A stretch of DNA of 64,000 nt from Jacaranda mimosifolia (taxonomy: Eukaryota; Streptophyta; Magnoliopsida; Lamiales; Bignoniaceae): positions 28,381,032 through 28,445,031 of the forward strand of contig CM032125.1 in assembly GCA_018894105.1 (NCBI GenBank), written 5' to 3'. How positions within the stretch are numbered: the stretch's first letter is position 1; each line of letters starts with the position of its first letter. Under the pieces are notes generated by a model, which saw only the letters and a list, made by a program, of their open reading frames with translations, was not told the origin of the DNA and searched no databases. This document shows, piece by piece, positions 13,410-24,425 of this stretch. Both the position numbers and the translations under genes were made by a program.

Positions 13410-14612
13410 GGATGTTTGGCTAAACATATCTAAAAGTTTTTATAAAACTCTATATCTTATAAGATATTTTTGAAAATTATAAGATGCTAGATCTTTTTAA
13501 AAATAAGTTTTTACAGTATTTCGATACAATAAGATTTTGGAGCTTAAAAAGGTTAGTAATGACAATTTTATAATTAATATGATTAAAATTAAGGGAGCTT
13601 GTTAAGATCTTAAAAATAAATTGGAAACTCCTAATTATTTTTTCAAAAAGAGTTTATAAGCTCCAACATTTTATTTTGGAAGCTTATAAGCTCTTTTTTA
13701 AAAAAATTATCAAACACATTTTTACATCTTATAAGTTCTCGAATATCTTATAACTTATTTTGAGAAGCTTATAAGTTCACCAAAACAATCTCTTATTTAA
13801 TACATTTTATAAGCTTGTATCTTATAAGATATTTTGAAACTTATAAAATGCTAGGTCTTATTTTAATAATAAGCTCTTGAAGTTTTTGGATAAAAAGATC
13901 TCGACCGTTGTAAGGCGTCAACAATGATAATTTTATAAATTAACATCACTAAAATTATAAGAGTTCTATTAAAATTTTCAAAATAAATTAAGAACTCCTT
14001 GGCTTTGTTTGGATGTCAATCCTCAATCAATTTTTCAACTCCCAAAATTTAAACAAATAAATACTACACATTCACCAATTCCACTCCCAAAATTCAAAAT
14101 TTATTTCCCAAAAAATCCCTACTATTTACAATTCCACACCATTCCCTAAGTTCCAATCAATTGTCTAATCAATACAAATATATACACATACTACCACTCA
14201 TATAATTTATATATACACATATAAATAATTTTAAAATACTCAGTTCACCCTCACAAATCCAACAAAAAAGTTGTTGATGTGACATCTTATCTCCCTCCAA
14301 AACACAAACAAACAATCATTTTCTCTCAATTCATTCTCTACCTACCACCTAAAACATAAACAAACAACCATCACATTCTCCAACCCCACTTTCCAAAATC
14401 CATTTTGACAATTCAAAATTGGGAGAGTGCCCCAATTCACATCCAAACAAATCCCTTGCTTTCTTTAAAAGAATTTATAAGACACAAATATCTTATTTTG
14501 AGAGTTTATAAGACCTTTTTCTTAAAAATTTACTAAATATTTTATAACATTTTATAAGTTCCCAGTATCTTATAAGATATTATGAAAAGTTATATATTTA
14601 CCCAAACACCTT
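13410..14612. mobile_element. Compound MITE: two partial copies in tandem
   Basis: The outer ends are GGATGTTTGGCTAAAC at 13410 and ACCCAAACACCTTC at 14600-14613, an inverted pair. A second inner end, CACCAAAACAATC, lies near 13779-13791. Both halves repeat TTATAAG-rich motifs (for example ATCTTATAAGATAT near 13450, 13810 and 14565). This suggests two related elements joined head to tail, the second interrupted by another MITE at 14001-14454. Confidence 0.5.
14001..14454. mobile_element. MITE copy 1, nested, 3-bp target duplication
   Basis: The left end GGCTTTGTTTGGATGT and right end ACATCCAAACAAATCC are inverted with one mismatch. CTT flanks both sides (13998-14000 and 14455-14457), a 3-bp duplication as in PIF/Harbinger-type MITEs. 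The interior is CA-rich on the plus strand. A relative in inverted orientation is at 44468-44937. Confidence 0.7.
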
Positions 14613-15379
14613 CTTATTTTTCTAGAAATTTAGTAGAGTGCAAATCCTTTAAAAAAAAATGCACATGACATATTAATGAATTAATTCCCAAATATATTGA
14701 TCATCTAAAAGCAATAATATAATATAACTTAATCACATTCATTCACCAAATCATTGCATTTTAGGTCGGATTGTTGATAATAATACTTGTTTGACATTAT
14801 AAATGTATAATAATTACATTTGATTCTTCAATCAACTAATTGTAGGCTTAAAGTTTTATAACAAAGAAGTTTATTTTAATCAAATCAAGATTTGCATTGC
14901 ATTCTTGCCACATAACGACATTCTACTCCTGCTCATTATACTTTCCACACGTAATCTGTTATAAAAATAGAAAAATAAGTGATGCAATTATGATGTACAG
15001 AAGTTCAAAATCAAATCATTTATATATATATATATGTATATATATATACATAAACAACTTGATTTGATATATATATTATATAGGAGTGCATTATTTGCTT
15101 CATCCAAAAATCCACTTTGGTGTTACTATAAAGGCCCTACGCATATATATATATATATATATATGTATAGTACTATATATATGTATAATGCTATATATAT
15201 ATATATATGAATTCGGATTATTAATGGATTTGATCGAACAAAATTCATATTCGTTCCATTTATTTTGGATTACAAATTCTTTTAATTGAATCATATCCGT
15301 CAAATTTTTGACGATTAAAGATCCTAAATAATCAATATTGAATTCAAATTGAAATCAAATTAAAATTCGCTCCATTGAC
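14613..15379. other. AT-rich spacer with TA microsatellites
   Basis: No gene is seen. TA runs lie at 15020-15050, 15142-15166 and 15191-15208. The opposed open frames at about 15086-15303 are produced by these runs. Confidence 0.5.
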
Positions 15380-15654
15380 AGCACTAAATGGAAGGTAAGG
15401 TGTCTGCAATTGTTGTTAGGTTTTTGGAAAAATGCGTAAAGGCAAACTTGTTTGAATTCTACCCAACAAGTGGTAGTACTAATTAGATAGACAGGTCGCT
15501 GGGGGTTCTGTAAACGCAAATTTATTTGTCTGCAATAAACAAAATTACAGGACAAGATAAATAGTACAAATAAAATAAAATTGAAATTTATCAAATGTGG
15601 ATCCAATCTCTAATCCAATTCTCTGATTCTTTCATTCCAAATATGATCCTAAAA

Positions 15655-16175
15655 TTTAATAAGCTCTGCGAAGAATGCCTTAAATACCATAGATCTTCTT
15701 GAATTTGATTTGAAGAAAATAACACCAATTTGACGGCTTCGCACCTTAATCTCGAATCAAATGCCAAAATATGATTCGCTCCGCGAAGAACGCCTTGAAT
15801 ACTGTAGATCTTCTTGAATTTGATTAGAAGAAAATAATGTCAATTCAAGGGCTTCGCACCTTAATCTCGAATCAAACGCCAAAAATATATGAGCTCTGCA
15901 AAGAATGCATTGAACGCTGTGGATCTCCTTGAATTTGATTTGAAGAAAATAATGTCAATTCGAGGACTTTGCACCTTAATCTCGAATCAAACACAAAAAA
16001 TATATGAGCTCCACGAAGAACGCATTAAATGTTGTGGATCTCCTTGAATTTGATTTGAAGAAAATAACGCCAATTTGAGGGTGTCGCACTTTAATCTCAA
16101 ATCAAATGCCAAAATATGATGAGCTCCGCAAAGAACGCCTGAAACGCCATGGATCTCCTTGAATTTGCTGGAGAG
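15655..16175 (+). repeat. Tandem array, 115-bp period, about 4.5 copies
   Basis: The motif GCTCYRCGAAGAAYGC recurs at 15663, 15778, 15893, 16008 and 16123, exactly 115 bp apart. Each unit also carries CTTGAATTTGATTTGAAG and CACCTTAATCTCGAATCAAA. Copies differ by scattered point changes. No open frame spans the array. It lies inside the segment special to duplication unit 1. Confidence 0.9.
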
Positions 16176-16309
16176 AATTATTGGACTCTTTCAAAACTCT
16201 TATCACTTGCTAAAATTTATGTTGTGTGTTGCATGAGTTTTGGTCACTCCCTTCATATAGATGCTTGATGGGAGACTTTCAGATTGACTTGAGCTTCTTT
16301 GAGGGTTAT

Positions 16310-16380
16310 CTCTTTGATAAGATAATATCAAATATCAAAAGATAATATCAACTATCAAAAGATAGTATCAAATATCTTTG
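16310..16380 (+). repeat. Short direct repeats, about 22-bp period
   Basis: Three adjacent copies of a GATAATATCAAATATCAAAA-type unit with point differences, just downstream of the 115-bp array and probably part of the same inserted segment. Confidence 0.6.
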
Positions 16381-18027
16381 ATTTGATTGGTCCATAAATA
16401 TAGACATTTTATCTTTGATACTTATAAATATTTGATTTGAACATAAAATAAATACTAGAGTATTAATTAAAATTAACAATTTATCTTTTGAAATTAAATT
16501 TAATAAATTTCAAAGAATAAATAGAAATTTTAAATTAATATCTAGCATATTATTTTACATGTGTCACATATCCATTGGCTAAAATTAATATGTTTACAGG
16601 TTCATTGCCAAAGACCACAAAATTGGCTGACTGATGAATTAATTTTTATTTTTAAATCCTTTAATGATCAAATAAATAAAAAGAGTCTTTAAATATCTAA
16701 TATTGAGAATAAATAAAGTATTCAATAAAAATCTTATTTGTAAATTTGAAAATGATGATATACTTATAATAGTGAGCTATCTGACCAGTAGCATCCATTG
16801 AGGTGTCATAATTTGGGAAGTAAAAATTTGTTAGCTGTTGAGGTAGATTGTGGATTATTATGGGGAACAAATGCTAAAACACACTATTGAACACCGAATT
16901 AAAATGGATTTATTTTTTGTCTTAAGTGACGAGATCAAGGATTCACTTGATAGTTTGATAGCTTTACAAAGCATTTTTTAACAACTATTTAAGAACTCAA
17001 CAAGTAATTCATTGATATACACATTATTTAAATCAAGGGCTGACATTAATTGATCGTGTCAACATGTTGAATTGAGTCGAATTGAACAGTCCAATTCGAA
17101 CAAAAGTTCATAAGTCCTGAGTGTGGGTATTTATGTTAATTTTAAGAGGGTATAATAGACTTTTTCCCAAGAACCCATATCAAAAGAGATGAAGAAGTCC
17201 TCCGATGCAATTAATCTTAGTAGGATTAATTAGTATCCCACAATGCCACAAATGGACAGAATACCAGTCTATGTTTTTCCCCAAATGTTCAACCTAGCAT
17301 GCTTGTTTGGGATATACATTGCAAAATGACATAGGCATTTGTAGGAAAGACAACATTCAAAAATCGAAAGAAGACAGCAGAACATTAGTCTTAGGATCCA
17401 GGTCACCTGAAAAACATGATATTGGAAATTCATGAGTGTCATCCTTTTGGAATATTGCAAAATTCACAACAATTAATGCATTGTAGCAGCTCGCAAAAAT
17501 GTCGCGTGTGCAGCAGTTTTTCACGAAAAATCCTCATAAAGGTAATATTTGTCCTCTTCTAAATGAACACCTAACAAAGAGCGGTGGGCTGCGCCCACTA
17601 AACCTTGCATAACTTCACTATCAAAATTATATTAAAAAACGCCCACTTGATATACTCTGCTCATAAATATATGATCATATGACATATATGAGTATCAAAA
17701 TTATATAAAAGCGCCAACTTGATATGTCTTTGATCATAAGTACACCATCATATATAGCAGTATACGTGCTGCTGTTTCCCGTGTCCGTGGTCTTGCTATC
17801 TTAAATGATGCAGAATGAAAGTCAAAACAAAACGCTGCACTGCATAAAAGCTTTCATTTGGCATATATGCATAAATACAGTGGATCTTTGATCAAGAAAA
17901 GATAGTGGTACCATTAATCAATTTTTGTACAACTTGTGGTTATCTGTATATGGTGTCTGTTATCAATATAGTCCCTGATGCGTAGAATTACATTTCCTAT
18001 CATATCTAACCATTACGATCGGTGAAG

Positions 18028-18035
18028 TATAAATA
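18028..18035 (+). promoter_or_regulatory. Putative TATA box, dioxygenase copy 1
   Basis: TATAAATA lies 89 bp upstream of the start codon at 18117. The matching octamer is conserved at 22429-22436 in front of copy 2, within a well-conserved proximal block. Confidence 0.65.
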
Positions 18036-18116
18036 CCTTTCTTGGCCATTGATGTTAACTCATTCATTCTCCTGTTTTTGCATGTTACCTTCTACTTTCA
18101 CTTTGAAGGGCCAGCA

Positions 18117-19395
18117 ATGGAGAAAAATGAGGAGAGTTCTAGCTCTTTTCCTATTGGAGAAACTGCTCAGGAGAAGGGGTATTCGTATGTCCCTGAATGT
18201 TACAAAGTGCAGTCCAGCTTGGATGCAAAGCCAGCAGATGTGCCCCTCATCGACTTGGATGGAATTTCTAATCCCACCCGTAGACCGATCATCATAGAGG
18301 AGATTTCAAATGCTTGTCACTTTAACGGCTGCTTTCAAGTAAGTAAAAACGTTTGCAAGGATTATGGATAACATGGCTGAGGATTGATCATGCAGCATTT
18401 TGATTTTTGTCTCTCATATAGATTTCATAATCGAATAAAAATGTTTAATAGGTTGTAAACCATGGCATAGCCCAGCAAATACTTGATGGAGCTCTTTCTG
18501 CTGCTTCTGGTTTCTTTGATTTGCCTGTTCTGGACAGGGCAAAATTCATGTCAAATGATGTCCACAAGCCTGTCAGATATGGGACAAGCTTAAAAGACGG
18601 GGTGGACAAGCTTCAGTTTTGGAGGATTTTTCTCAAACACTATGCGCATCCCCTCCAGGACTGGATAGGATTATGGCCAGATACCCCACCCAATTATAGG
18701 TAACACCTCAGTCATAGATGTTGGATAATTATATGTTTCGCATGCATTTCACATGTTCAAAAGTTGAAAATTTTATTGGTCACCCTGACAGGGAAAAAAT
18801 GGGAGAATATGCTGAGGAAGTGCAAAAACTCGGCCTGGAAATTATGGAGGCAATAACGGAAAGCCTCGGGCTTGGCCCGAAATACTTGGGCAGCAAACTG
18901 GAAGATGGGATGCAAGTTATGACTGTCAATTGCTACCCACCCTGCCCACAACCAGAGCTCGCCCTCGGCCTGCCGCCCCATTCTGATTATAGTTGCCTGA
19001 CAATCGTCCTCCAGGACTCATCAGGGCTGCAAATTCTTGATCCTGAGGACAAATCCTGGAAGGCCGTTCCGGTAATTCAGGGTGCCCTGCAGGTTCACAT
19101 TGGGGATAACCTGGAAGTTTTAAGCAATGGGAGGTACAAAAGTGTTGTCCACAAGGTGACGGTTAATAGCGAGAGGACGAGGATTTCCATTTCTAGCCTT
19201 CTTAGCTTGGGTATGGATGTGAAAATGGAGGCAGCCAGGGAGCTGGTGGATGAAGACGATCCAAAGGGTTACAGAGAAAGCAGTTTTAGGGATTTCTTGG
19301 ATTTTATTTCCAAGAATGACATTGGAGAAGGGAGGAGTTTTCTGGAGACACTCAAGATTCAATGGACTCAAGATTTGGAGTACCAGAAATACTAG
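18117..19395 (+). CDS. 2-oxoglutarate/Fe(II)-dependent dioxygenase, copy 1
   Basis: Soluble oxygenase that would couple 2-oxoglutarate decarboxylation to oxidation of a small molecule; substrate unknown. Exons are 18117-18338, 18452-18699 and 18792-19395 (phases 0 and 2), giving 357 residues, normal for the DOXC class. Residues 43-140 form the DIOX_N domain (VPLIDLDG, then VVNHGI across the first junction). The 2OG-Fe(II) domain carries the iron ligands His220, Asp222 and His277 and the 2OG-binding Arg287-x-Ser289. NCYPPCPQPELALGLPPHSD is the usual family block. From memory the pattern is nearest to proteins annotated '2-oxoglutarate-dependent dioxygenase 19-like' or 'flavanone 3-dioxygenase 3-like', but flavonoid activity is not shown. 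It ends in nine residues beyond LKIQ-x that copy 2 lacks. It appears intact and is the first gene of a tandem pair. Confidence 0.93.
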
Positions 19396-19550
19396 ATTTT
19401 GAGCGGCCCAATTGCTGGCTTGGCCTGATAAATCACATCCCCAACTCCAGGCTCAGAGAGCAAGGCCATAATATTAGAATTGTAATGTTTATGTATTACA
19501 ATTATGTTTTTCCAGTTTTCTAAGTTTCTTTCTCATGTCAGATGTGTGCT

Positions 19551-19740
19551 GAGGGTCTAGTTCCTTAGGATTTTGTTTGTGACATTGTCTTCAAGAATCA
19601 GTCAGTCAGTTGTTTGTTGAGGGTTTAGTTATGCTTCTTAGGATCTTGTTTGTAACATCGTTTTCTAGGACCTGCTAAGGGCCTAGTTATGTTTCTCAGG
19701 ATCTTGTTTCAAGTGTTCTTTCCGTATATGTTTTTGTTGC
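19551..19740 (+). repeat. Three degenerate 60-70 bp repeats in the 3' flank of copy 1
   Basis: Units begin near 19551, 19619 and 19679 and share a GAGGGTYTAGTTATG...CTTAGGATCTTGTTTG...TTCTAGGA pattern. The same arrangement lies behind copy 2 at about 24061-24245, so it existed before the duplication. It may be part of the 3' untranslated region. Confidence 0.75.
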
Positions 19741-19937
19741 ACTTTGGTTAAATTTGGTCTAAGAATGGAGACATAGTTTCTTGTCCTCAGAGCATATCTG
19801 GGGTTGAGCTATTCGGTGTGTCAACTTCCACTCCTTGGCCACTTCTTTAACTCGTTCCACGGCTCCGTCCTCTTTACAAGAGAACTCCAATCGATCTGAT
19901 GCATGAAGCCCATGCTCCGGCAACCGTTATGTCCTAA

Positions 19938-20034
19938 AAGTTAGCCAAAGGACGAAAGCATAAATATTTGCCCCAACTAACTTCTTCCTTATTACATTGT
20001 TAACTTGGCTGCACCATGCTGAAGTTATGCTCAA
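19938..20034 (+). repeat. Copy of MAGO intron-2 sequence at the duplication junction
   Basis: Matches 5987-6085 at about 87 of 97 aligned bases with one 2-nt gap, same orientation. It falls in the roughly 150 bp that separate duplication unit 1 from unit 2 and has no counterpart at the outer ends of the units. Confidence 0.75.
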
Positions 20035-20213
20035 TATGTGAAGTGTAACCTCACTTAAGGCAAGGCGTCTGCAATTGTTGGACTTCCGGAAAACGCGTAA
20101 AAGCATAACTTGTTTGAATTCTATCCAACAACTAGTACTACCGACTAGAGAGAGTTCGTGGGGGACTGAAGGCCAAGGACGGCAAAAATTGGTCTAATGA
20201 TGCATTTCTTCTG

Positions 20214-20241
20214 TTTTTTTTTTTTTTTTTTTTTTTTTTTT
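20214..20241 (+). repeat. Homopolymer run of 28 T
   Basis: Uninterrupted T run in unit 2, at the place where unit 1 diverges into its array segment. It could be the poly-A tail of a minus-strand retroposon, but no retroposon body is recognised. Confidence 0.8.
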
Positions 20242-22428
20242 GAGCATTCTTGAAAGTTGGTTTGAGCATAGGAATGGACAGATTAGTCAATTTGACTTAA
20301 AATTAATCTTAATTGTTGAAAGTACCGATTATTTTTAGACCCAATTTGATTTAAAATTGGTCTTACTTTTTTAAAGTACAAAATTCGATTGAGGTTTTTT
20401 GTTCGACTTTAGTAAAAGAACTAAAAGAATCTTCAAAGATTTGATATTGGGGAGTAAATAAAATATTCAATAGGAATTATACTTAAAAGTTTTAGAATGA
20501 TGGTATTTATAACATCGAACTCTTAGTATTAATTTGAAAAGTAGAAATTTATTTCTTGTTGAGATAAAATTCTGGGTATTGCCAAATTATTACTCGTGAA
20601 TTCTTAGGAAAATTCAAGCTAAAACACACTTATCAAATACTTAATCGAAATGGATTACTCCTCGTCTCACCTGACTGGATGAAGGGTTCAATTGATAGTT
20701 TGAGAGCTCGGTATCTAATATAAGAAATCCTTCAAAAACACCCATAACTTTCTAAACAAGTCTTTTAATACTCAATAAAACACTTGCAAAGATCCATAAA
20801 CATTAAGATATTCTCAACACTGGTGCTGCCCAATTAATAACTCAAGAACTAAATAAGCAATTTAGATCCTCTATTTTCGTACATGTTTCATCTTTTATTC
20901 CCCCCTCCCCTCTCCCTCTCTCTCTCTATATATGTATGTATAAGTGTATCTGTATAATATGTTATTTTTATAAGGAAATATTTAGTACACTTAGCATATA
21001 TATGAAGTTGAATAGAAGATAAAACAAGTATAGAAATAGAGAATTCAAAGGAGTCAGCAAGTAGTTTATTAATATACACATAATTTAAATCAAGACTATT
21101 ATTTATTATATCACCATGTTGAGTTGAATTGACTTGAGTCGAGTGGTCCAACAACAAAAATTCATAAATCCAAAGTGTTTTTGAGTATTTACATTATATT
21201 ATGAGGGTATAACAGACTTTTTCTTTCGCAAGTATCCATATCAAAATTCAGGGGATGGAAAAGTTCTTCAATACAATTAAAGTCAGCAGGATTAACAGCC
21301 CACAGTTCCAGAAATAGAAAGAACACCAGACAATGTTTTAGACCACAATGTTCAATCAGGTCTCCTTGATTGGAATATACATAGGAATCTGCAAGAAAGA
21401 CAACATCCAAAAAAAAGAAAAAAAAAAAAAAAAGTCAGTAGAACATTAATGTCCAAGGATCTAAGTCACCCAAAAAACATGGTATTGGAAGTTTATGAGT
21501 GTCATCCTTTTGGATTATTGCAAAATGTATAACCAATACATTGTGATGCCAACTATCAAAAATGTCACATGGGCAGCAATTTTTTCACAAAAATCCAATT
21601 AAAGGTAATATTTGTCCTGTTCTAAATGGACGCTTAATAAAAACTGATGCGCCGCAGCCACAAAACCTTGCATAGCTTTGGAATCAAAATTATATTAAAA
21701 AACGCCCACTTGATATGCTCTTATCGTAAATACATGATCAAAATTACATAGAGACGACGCCCACTTGGTACGCTCTTATTATAAATATATAGTAATATTT
21801 TGTGGGTGTCAAAAATATATTCAATTCATCAAAGGATGATACATCTAAAAAATTAGGTTTAAGTTTAATATTTTGGAGTTTGAATGAAATTAAGCCGGAT
21901 GGATTTAGTTATCATTATTGTTATCATTTGCATGAAACGTCAGTCGTGTGCCACTTTTCAAATTCCTTTCAAAATAGGGGCTACGATAATGCCTTATCTT
22001 ATCGAATATCAGAGGAATTGCATGATTTAGAATAGTTTATGAGCTATTATCCTTTAAGGTGCCTTTTTTCGATCATCAGGTGCATGTTGATAAGACAATG
22101 TCTCGATGTCGTAGACTTTTATATTGGTATCGGATCAATCTGATCATCATTATATATCACAGTACACATGCTGTTGTTTTCCTTGTCCGACTTACTCTCT
22201 TAAATGATGCAGAATTAGAGTCAACACAAAACGCTGCACTGCATCAAAATCTCACTTTGGTATAGATGCATACATTCAGTGGATCTTTGATAAGAAAAGA
22301 TATATAGTAGTTCTCATTAATCAATTTTTGTGCAACTTGTGGTTATCTGTATATGATGCTCCCTTGTCGATATAGTCCCCCATGCAGATAATTACATTTT
22401 CAATCACAGTTATCCCGTAAGGATAAAG

Positions 22429-22436
22429 TATAAATA
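22429..22436 (+). promoter_or_regulatory. Putative TATA box, dioxygenase copy 2
   Basis: TATAAATA, 90 bp upstream of the start codon at 22519, conserved with 18028-18035. Confidence 0.65.
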
Positions 22437-22518
22437 CCTCTCTTGGCCATTGAAGTTAACTCAATACATTCTCCTGTTTTTACATGTTATCTTCTAATTC
22501 CACTTCAAAGGGCCAGCA

Positions 22519-23831
22519 ATGGAGAAAAATGAGGAGTGTTCTAGCTCTTTTCCTATTGGAGAAACTGCGCAAGAAAAGGGGTTTTCCCACGTCCCTGAAT
22601 GCTACGAAGTGCAGCCTTTACAGAGGGCCGACCTGGACGCAAAGCCAGCAGATGTTCCCCTCATCGACTTGGATGGAATTTCTAACCCCACCCGGAGGCC
22701 GATCATCATAGAGGAGATTTCAAATGCTTGCCGACATAATGGCTTCTTACAAGTAAGTATAAAATGTTTTCATGGATGCTAATATGTTGCGTGGATTATG
22801 GATAAAATGGCGAGGACCGATCATACATCGTTTTGATTTCCGTTTCTTATATTGATTCTATGATGACTAAAAATATTGATAGGTTGTAAATCATGGCATC
22901 TCCCAGCCAATACTTGATGGAGCTCTTTCTGCTGCTTCTGGTTTCTTCAATTTGCCTGTTCAGGACAGGGCGAAGTTCATGTCAAATGATGTCCACAAGC
23001 CTGTCAGGTATGGAACAAGGTTGAAAGATGGCATGGACAAGGTTCAGTTTTGGAGGATTTTTCTGAAACACTATGCACATCCCCTCCAGGACTGGGTAGA
23101 ATTATGGCCTGATACTCCACCTGATTATAGGTTACACCTCCCCATAGATGTTGAATTATATGTTTCTCTCATACTTCTTTGCGTTGTATCAAATAAATGA
23201 ATCACAAAACATCACGTACTCAAAATTTGGAAATTTTATTGGTCTTCCTGACAGGAAGAAAATGGGAGAATATGCCGTGGAAGTGCAAAAACTCGGCCTG
23301 GAAATTTTGGGGGCCATAACAGAGAGTCTCGGGCTCGGCCCGAAATACTTGAGCAGCAAACTGGATGAAGGGATGCAAGTTATGACTGTCAACTGCTACC
23401 CGCCCTGCCCACAACCAGAGCTCGCCCTCGGCCTGCCGCCCCATTCTGATCATAGCTGCCTGACAATAGTCCTCCAGGACTCATCCGGGCTCCAAATTCT
23501 TGATCCTGAGAACAAATCCTGGAGGGCAGTTCCGGTAATTCAGAGTGCCCTCCAAGTCCACGTCGGGAATCACCTGGAAGTTTTAAGCAACGGGAGGTAC
23601 AAAAGTGTTGTCCACAAGGTGACGGTTAATAGCAAGAGGACGAGAATTTCCATTTCTAGCCTTCTTAGCTCGGGTATGGATGTGAAAATGGAGGCAGCCA
23701 GGGAGCTGGTGGATGAAGATCATCCAAAGGGGTACAGAGAAAGCAGTTTCAGGGATTTCTTGGATTTTATTTCCAAGAATGATATTGCAGAAGGGAGGAG
23801 CTTTCTTGACACACTCAAGATTCAACAGTGA
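22519..23831 (+). CDS. 2-oxoglutarate/Fe(II)-dependent dioxygenase, copy 2
   Basis: Tandem paralogue of the gene at 18117-19395. Exons are 22519-22752, 22883-23130 and 23255-23831, with the same phases as copy 1, giving 352 residues. Iron ligands His224, Asp226 and His281 and the 2OG pair Arg291-x-Ser293 are intact, so the enzyme should be active. Differences include a four-residue insertion after residue 31 (PLQR region), GNHLE where copy 1 has GDNLE just before the distal His, HSDHS instead of HSDYS beside the metal site, and an early stop after LKIQQ that removes the nine-residue tail. The Asp-to-Asn change lies in a normally conserved GDxLE turn. Substrate unknown; shared or diverged function cannot be decided from sequence. 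Confidence 0.93.
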
Positions 23832-24060
23832 ATAGCAGTACCAGAATAACTAGATTTTGCGCGGCCCGTTTTCTGTCTCGGCCGATACGTCACATCCTAC
23901 TAGGGCTCAGAGAGCAGGGCCATAATAGTCTTTTACTAGAATTATGGTGTTTATGTATTACAATTCTGTATTTTCAGTTTTTAAAGTTTCTCTGTCATGT
24001 TAGTATACTTCTCAGCATTTTATTTGTACATTGTTTTCAAGAAACAGTTACTTGTCTGTT

Positions 24061-24245
24061 GAGGATATAGTTATGCTTCTTAGGATTTTGTTTGTAACAT
24101 TATTTTCTAGGACTTGTCACCTGCCTGATGATGGTCTAGTTATGATCCTTAGGATCTTGTTTTGTAGCATTGTTTTCTAGGTTTTGTCAGCTGCCTGCTG
24201 AGGGTGTAGTTATGTTTTTTCAGGATCTTGTTTCAGTTGTTCTTT
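24061..24245 (+). repeat. Three degenerate 69-bp repeats in the 3' flank of copy 2
   Basis: Units begin near 24061, 24130 and 24199 and share TAGTTATG...TTAGGATCTTGTTT...TTTTCTAGG with the array behind copy 1. Confidence 0.75.
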
Positions 24246-24425
24246 CTGTATATATGAAAAGCGGTTGCTTTAGTTTTTGTTCATTCTGTTTGTCATCTTG
24301 TTTCTTGTCATTATATTAGGTTAGGGGCTAGGTTATCCGGTGTTCAACTCCACTCCTTGGCTGCCTCTTTCATTCGTTGTGTGCTCCCTCCTCCTTATAG
24401 GAGAACTCCAATTGATTTAATCCGT

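Larger units (their letters stand above)
15380..19905 (+). repeat. Tandem duplication, unit 1 (carries dioxygenase copy 1)
   Basis: Blocks collinear with 20055-24425 include the left edge with GTCTGCAATTGTTG and CTTGTTTGAATTCTA, the upstream region near 16630-17050, the proximal promoter, the whole gene, the 3' repeats and the right edge with GAGAACTCCAAT. Unit 1 has an extra segment of about 1 kb (roughly 15540-16600) that unit 2 lacks. Edges are estimated by eye to within a few tens of bases. Confidence 0.8.
20055..24425 (+). repeat. Tandem duplication, unit 2 (carries dioxygenase copy 2)
   Basis: Collinear with unit 1 at 15380-19905. It lacks the 115-bp array segment and instead has a T run at 20214-20241 and an insertion of roughly 330 bp at about 21800-22130 in the upstream region. 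Confidence 0.8.

Noticed and set aside
18022..18297. Open frame in another register across exon 1 of dioxygenase copy 1 (and 22484-22711 in copy 2)
   Set aside because: Shadow of the real exon; its translation has no relation to any recognised domain.
18757..19371. Antisense open frames over dioxygenase exon 3 (also 23189-23825)
   Set aside because: Produced by codon bias of the sense gene; conserved only because the sense exon is.
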